The notes under the pieces are model-generated. The model was not told the DNA's origin, ran no database searches, and saw only the letters and a list, made by a program, of their open reading frames with translations. A stretch of 64,000 nt of DNA from Bradyrhizobiaceae bacterium Ga0074131 (GTDB lineage: Bacteria; Pseudomonadota; Alphaproteobacteria; Rhizobiales; Xanthobacteraceae): NCBI GenBank assembly GCA_001464035.1, contig LNEC01000019.1:620001-684000 (forward strand), read 5' to 3'. Each line of letters begins with the position of its first letter. The first letter of the stretch is position 1. The position numbers were made by a program, and so were the translations under genes. Shown piece after piece: positions 60,357 to 64,000 of the stretch.

Positions 60357-62173
60357 GGCGCGGGTAGCCGGACGACGAAGCGTGCGCCCGCGATGCTGGG
60401 CTCGCCCTCGGCGTTGACGGGACCCGCGCGGTTCTCCGCCCAGATGCGCCCGCCATGGGCCTCGATGATCTGCTTGGAGATCGACAGTCCCAGTCCGGAA
60501 TTCTGGCCAAATCCCTGGTGCGGCCGGTCGGTATAAAAGCGCTCGAAGATCCGCTCCAATGCGTCCTCGCGAATTCCGGGCCCGTTGTCATCGACCACGA
60601 TTTCGATTTCGTTCTTCACGCGTCGGCAAACGATCCGCAGCTTGCCGCCGGTCTCGGAAAACGACTGGGCATTGGAGAGCAAATTGGAGATCACCTGTCC
60701 GAGCCGCGAATCATGCCCCGGCACCGAGAATGCGTCGGCGGGACCGCGGCCCTCGAAGCGTACTTCCACCGCGACGTTGTTGCCCCGCCTTGTTTCGTTC
60801 GCCACCGTCGTCAGCGCGGTCAGCAGGCGGCGAAGATCGACCGACGTCATATCCTGGCGCTGCAGTTCGGCATCGAGCCGGCTGGCATCCGAGATGTCCG
60901 AGATCAGCCGGTCGAGCCGCTTGACGTCGTGCTCGATGACCGCAAGCAGCCGCGAACGGCTGCTTTCGTTGCGCGCCAGCGGAAGCGTTTCGACCGCTGA
61001 GCGCAGCGACGTCAGCGGGTTCTTCAATTCATGGGCGACGTCGGCGGCGAACGTTTCGATCGCCTCGATCCGGTTGTACAGCGCATCCGTCATGTCGCGC
61101 AGCGCGCCGGAGAGATGCCCGATCTCGTCGCGGCGGCGGGTGAAATCGGGAATCTCGACGCGGGTGCGGATGCGGCGGCGGACCCGCTCGGCGCTGTCGG
61201 CAAGCCGGCGCACCGGACCTGCGATGGTGCTGGCCAGTAGAAGTGAAAGCGCGATCATCACGACGGCCGCGACGGCGAAGATCTTCAGGATCGCGAGCCG
61301 CTCCGCGGTCACCATCTGGTCGATGTCGCCGCCCTGGGTCGACAGCAGCAAGGCGCCGTTGACCGCACGAAAGCGCTGCACCGGCACCGCCACCGAGACG
61401 ATGACTTCACCACGGTCGTTGATCCGCACCATCGAGCCCTTGATGCCGCCCAGCGCGCGCGCGACTTCATTGTAACCCTTGCCGTTCTCCGGCCCGAGTT
61501 CACGATAGAGCGGCAGGTCGCCGCGGTTGAGCCAGGTGCGGAACGCGATCATGGTTCGCTCGGCGATGCCGGGCTTCTCGCTCGAAGGCGGAGCCAGTTC
61601 GAAGCGCATGACGTCGCCGCGGCTGTACAGGCTACGGCTGTCGAGGATCAGCACGCCGTCGCGATCGTAGATCCGGGCGCGCGTCTTGGTGGGGGAGACC
61701 AGGCCGCGCAGTACCGGCGCGATGCGTTCCGGATTGATCGAAAAATCGAGTCCGGACAATACGTCGTCGGAGGGCCCGTAGCTTTCGCCGGGTTTCAGGT
61801 CGAGCAGACGGTCCGGGTCGATGGTGAGCGCGTGGCTTTCCGTGGTGCCGGTCGCAGCGATCGCCCGCGCGATCACCTCACCCGTCGACAGCAGGTTTTC
61901 GGCGCGCGCATCGATCAGGCCGGCGCGGAACTGCGAGAGATACAGAATGCTCGCGACCAGCGCGATCAGGCCCGCGAGGTTCAGCGAGACGATGCGGCGG
62001 GTGAGGCTGGAGAAGGAGAGCGCGAAGAAAAACTGGCCGGTGCGGCGCAGCCATCCGAGCGGGCGTTGCCAGCCCTGAACCGGCGCGCTTTCGACGGCGT
62101 CGCTGTCCCGCGTCGACGACGGCGATTCGTCCTCGACATTCAGGCTTGGGTCGGGCTGCGTTCGATCAAGCAA
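60353..62173 (-). CDS. chvG: sensor histidine kinase ChvG (ExoS-type)
   Basis: A 606-residue inner-membrane sensor. Polar N-terminus to residue 50, helix 1 about 58-82, periplasmic stimulus domain to about 285, helix 2 about 290-315, HAMP, then the H-box DVAHELKNPLTSLRSAVETL, N box LLSNAQSFSETGG, and G boxes DNGPGI and GQNSGLGLSI. It senses acid or envelope conditions and acts on ChvI. TTG 62173 is the apparent start codon, without a good ribosome site. Translationally coupled to hprK. Confidence 0.92.
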   Translation of the reverse strand: MLDRTQPDPSLNVEDESPSSTRDSDAVESAPVQGWQRPLGWLRRTGQFFFALSFSSLTRRIVSLNLAGLIALVASILYLSQFRAGLIDARAENLLSTGEVIARAIAATGTTESHALTIDPDRLLDLKPGESYGPSDDVLSGLDFSINPERIAPVLRGLVSPTKTRARIYDRDGVLILDSRSLYSRGDVMRFELAPPSSEKPGIAERTMIAFRTWLNRGDLPLYRELGPENGKGYNEVARALGGIKGSMVRINDRGEVIVSVAVPVQRFRAVNGALLLSTQGGDIDQMVTAERLAILKIFAVAAVVMIALSLLLASTIAGPVRRLADSAERVRRRIRTRVEIPDFTRRRDEIGHLSGALRDMTDALYNRIEAIETFAADVAHELKNPLTSLRSAVETLPLARNESSRSRLLAVIEHDVKRLDRLISDISDASRLDAELQRQDMTSVDLRRLLTALTTVANETRRGNNVAVEVRFEGRGPADAFSVPGHDSRLGQVISNLLSNAQSFSETGGKLRIVCRRVKNEIEIVVDDNGPGIREDALERIFERFYTDRPHQGFGQNSGLGLSISKQIIEAHGGRIWAENRAGPVNAEGEPSIAGARFVVRLPAP

Positions 62174-62284
62174 TGGCCAAAACTGCCGGTTGTTTCGATT
62201 CGTCGTCAGAATGCGCGGCGCCTTCGCATCCTACCCGAGATGTGCGCCGGCGTCAGTCAGGAATACGCCCCGAACCCTCGCAAC

Positions 62285-62986
62285 TCAGGTTTCCTTGAAG
62301 CGGTAGCCGACGCCATAGAGGGTTTCGATCATTTCGAAATCGTCGTCCACCACCTTGAACTTCTTGCGCAGCCGTTTGATGTGGCTGTCAATGGTGCGAT
62401 CGTCGACATAGACCTGATCGTCATAGGCTGCGTCCATCAGCGCGTTGCGGCTCTTGACCACGCCGGGACGCGTCGCCAGCGCCTGCAGGATCAGGAATTC
62501 GGTCACCGTCAGCGTCACCGGCTCATTCTTCCAGGTGCAGGTGTGGCGCTCCGGGTCCATCCGCAGCAGGCCGCGGTCCAGCGCCTTGGCGTCGGTCTCC
62601 TTCGGCACGGCGGTGGGATCCTTCGGCGCGGCGCGGCGCAGCACGGCCTTGACGCGTTCGACCAGCAGGCGCTGCGAGAACGGCTTGCGGATGAAATCGT
62701 CGGCGCCCATCTTGAGGCCGAACAATTCGTCGATTTCCTCATCCTTGGAGGTGAGGAAGATGACCGGCAGGTCCGATTTCTGCCGCAGCCGCCGCAATGT
62801 CTCCATGCCGTCCATGCGGGGCATCTTGATGTCGAGGATCGCCAGGTCCGGCGGACTGGTGCGGAAACCGTCGAGCGCGGAAGCACCATCCGTGTAGGTC
62901 ATGATGCGATAGCCTTCGGCTTCGAGCGCGATCGAGACGGATGTGAGAATGTTGCGGTCGTCGTCGACCAAGGCGATTGTGGGCAT
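62285..62986 (-). CDS. chvI: response regulator ChvI (OmpR family)
   Basis: A 233-residue two-domain regulator. VDDDRN (7-12) gives the acidic pocket, D52 in ILDIKMPRMDG the phosphorylation site, and K in FLTSKDEE the conserved lysine. The C-terminal winged helix has DDRTIDSHIKRLRKKFK. ChvG/ChvI controls acid response, exopolysaccharide and symbiosis genes in rhizobia. It starts the chvI-chvG-hprK-EIIA-HPr row; chvG follows after 111 bases. Confidence 0.94.
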   Translation of the reverse strand: MPTIALVDDDRNILTSVSIALEAEGYRIMTYTDGASALDGFRTSPPDLAILDIKMPRMDGMETLRRLRQKSDLPVIFLTSKDEEIDELFGLKMGADDFIRKPFSQRLLVERVKAVLRRAAPKDPTAVPKETDAKALDRGLLRMDPERHTCTWKNEPVTLTVTEFLILQALATRPGVVKSRNALMDAAYDDQVYVDDRTIDSHIKRLRKKFKVVDDDFEMIETLYGVGYRFKET

Positions 62987-63200
62987 GAGCCTGCTTTCAG
63001 AAACAGTGTGGCTGGAACGGCGAGTAATCCAGCGATGCGCCGCTTGAATGGGCTTCCTACGCGGTCAACGAGCAATGCAAGCTGGGCTGAAGTGTGACCG
63101 AGTTCCGCAAAACGCCTAAGCCAATGTAGGGTTCCAGCTGTATAGAACCCATTTAGCCGAGAAAAGGTCCATATTGCAATGAGATGTCTGGATATGACCG

Positions 63201-63935
63201 ATGCAGCCCACTGATGATTTCGACGCCGGCCGGCTGGCCCGTTCGCTGCTCCGGCGCCGCCGGCAGGGGGCTTTGGCGACTTTGATGGCCGGAAGCGGCG
63301 ATCCCTATTGCTCGCTGGTGAACCTGGCCAGCCATCCCGATGGCTCGCCGATCCTGCTGATTTCGCGATTGGCATTGCACACCCGGAACCTGCTCGGCGA
63401 TGCCCGGGTTTCGCTGATGCTGGACGAGCGGGCCGAGGGAGATCCGCTCGAGGGCTCCCGGATCATGCTGGCGGGCCGCGCTGAGGAGGCCGAGGCCGAT
63501 CAGCTGTCGCTCCTGCGCCGGCGCTACCTCAATGCCCACCCGTCGGCGGAAGCGTTTGTAAAATTTAAGGATTTTTCATTTTTTCGGATTCGGCCAACGA
63601 CGGCGCATCTGGTGGCGGGTTTTGGGCGGATTGTGGACCTCGAGCCGAATCAATTCTTGACCGACATTTCCGATGCCGGCGCGCTGCTGCAAGCCGAGCA
63701 GGGGGCCGTCGCGCACATGAACGCCGATCACGGGGATGCCGTGAACCTCTATGCGACGAAGCTATTGGGGGCGCCGGCGGCGGACTGGATCTGCACCGGC
63801 TGCGATCCTGATGGCATCGACATGCAGGCCGGCACAGCGACACTGCGGCTGGATTTTCCGGAGCGGGTCACCGGTCCGGCGGAACTGCGCAAGATGCTGG
63901 CCAGGCTTGCAGGCGAGGCGCGCGCGAAGGGATAG
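63201..63935 (+). CDS. HugZ-like pyridoxamine 5'-phosphate oxidase-family protein
   Basis: A 244-residue protein. The N-terminal flavin-reductase-like split barrel (about 10-150) has GALATLMAGSGDPYCSLVNL, SRLALHTRNLLGD and RVSLMLDERAEGDPLEGSRI. The C-terminal DUF2470-like domain starts VAHMNADHGDAVNLYA (about 175), the HugZ/haem-oxygenase-related part. It may degrade or store haem or bind FMN. Divergent from chvI with 214 bases between. The end of the window lies 65 bases after its stop with no further gene. Confidence 0.88.
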   Translation: MQPTDDFDAGRLARSLLRRRRQGALATLMAGSGDPYCSLVNLASHPDGSPILLISRLALHTRNLLGDARVSLMLDERAEGDPLEGSRIMLAGRAEEAEADQLSLLRRRYLNAHPSAEAFVKFKDFSFFRIRPTTAHLVAGFGRIVDLEPNQFLTDISDAGALLQAEQGAVAHMNADHGDAVNLYATKLLGAPAADWICTGCDPDGIDMQAGTATLRLDFPERVTGPAELRKMLARLAGEARAKG

Positions 63936-64000
63936 CCGATCGTTGCGTCGATCAATGCAAGCTCTGCAATCGATCGGACTCAGGCTCGCCGGCGCGAGCC

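Noticed and set aside
1..64000. tRNA, rRNA, CRISPR arrays, insertion sequences, prophage
   Set aside because: No cloverleaf-like conserved words, regular spacer arrays, transposase or phage genes were recognised on reading; a tRNA scan would be the decisive test.

Overview
The window looks like chromosome of a Bradyrhizobium-type alphaproteobacterium (Nitrobacteraceae). The DNA is GC-rich. The genes chvI-chvG-hprK-EIIA-HPr lie together as in Rhizobiales, small heat-shock genes sit behind a ROSE-like RNA thermometer (an element first described in Bradyrhizobium), and degenerate palindromic repeats recur between genes. I saw no rRNA, tRNA, CRISPR array, transposase or phage gene, so this is ordinary chromosome with a few lineage-specific islands.

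Layout. 0-3.4 kb: the end of a FAD oxidoreductase and a nitrate/taurine-type ABC importer. 3.5-9.9 kb: an aromatic catabolism island centred on gentisate, with gentisate dioxygenase, maleylpyruvate isomerase, a MarR regulator, a 3-hydroxybenzoate 6-hydroxylase-like enzyme, and an aryl-CoA ligase plus aryl-CoA hydroxylase that resembles the salicylyl-CoA route. Two related palindromic operators mark its two control regions. 9.9-14.7 kb: a frameshifted Cys-rich secreted protein and a two-gene RND efflux system. 14.8-24.3 kb: quinone-type reductase, FolC paralogue, ferredoxin-NADP reductase, a glutamate-synthase-like FMN protein, an unusual double-barrel porin, a small secreted protein and a creatininase-family hydrolase.

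24.4-28.8 kb: a tightly coupled operon (ABC importer, 2-hydroxyacid dehydrogenase, tandem protease-inhibitor protein) that faces the creatininase gene across three tandem 12-bp repeats. 28.9-30.8 kb: a DGPF/YCII protein and an ECF42-type sigma factor, preceded by a good match to the ECF42 promoter. 30.8-34 kb: GST, small unknown protein, TerB-like and TerC proteins. 34.4-35.4 kb: an orphan F0 a/c subunit pair whose c subunit has alanines where the usual glycine motif lies. 35.7-40.2 kb: DedA, RadC, MBL hydrolase, a deletion scar joining a headless cupin to a headless LacI regulator, and methionine aminopeptidase.

40.3-45.6 kb: MscS channel, NhaP2-type antiporter, two Hsp20 genes and one unknown gene. 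45.6-48.9 kb: molybdate importer ModABC and murein endopeptidase MepA. 49.3-51.6 kb: a PAS-PAS-GGDEF-EAL protein with a degenerate GGDEF site. 51.9-55.1 kb: acyl-CoA-dehydrogenase-like flavoprotein and MFS transporter sharing a leader, then a MazEF-type module with a palindromic operator. 55.3-58.9 kb: LepA and a GT39-like glycosyltransferase. 59-63 kb: HPr, EIIA(Man), HprK, ChvG and ChvI, which couple an incomplete PTS to the ChvG/ChvI acid/envelope two-component system. 63.2-63.9 kb: HugZ-like FMN-binding protein.
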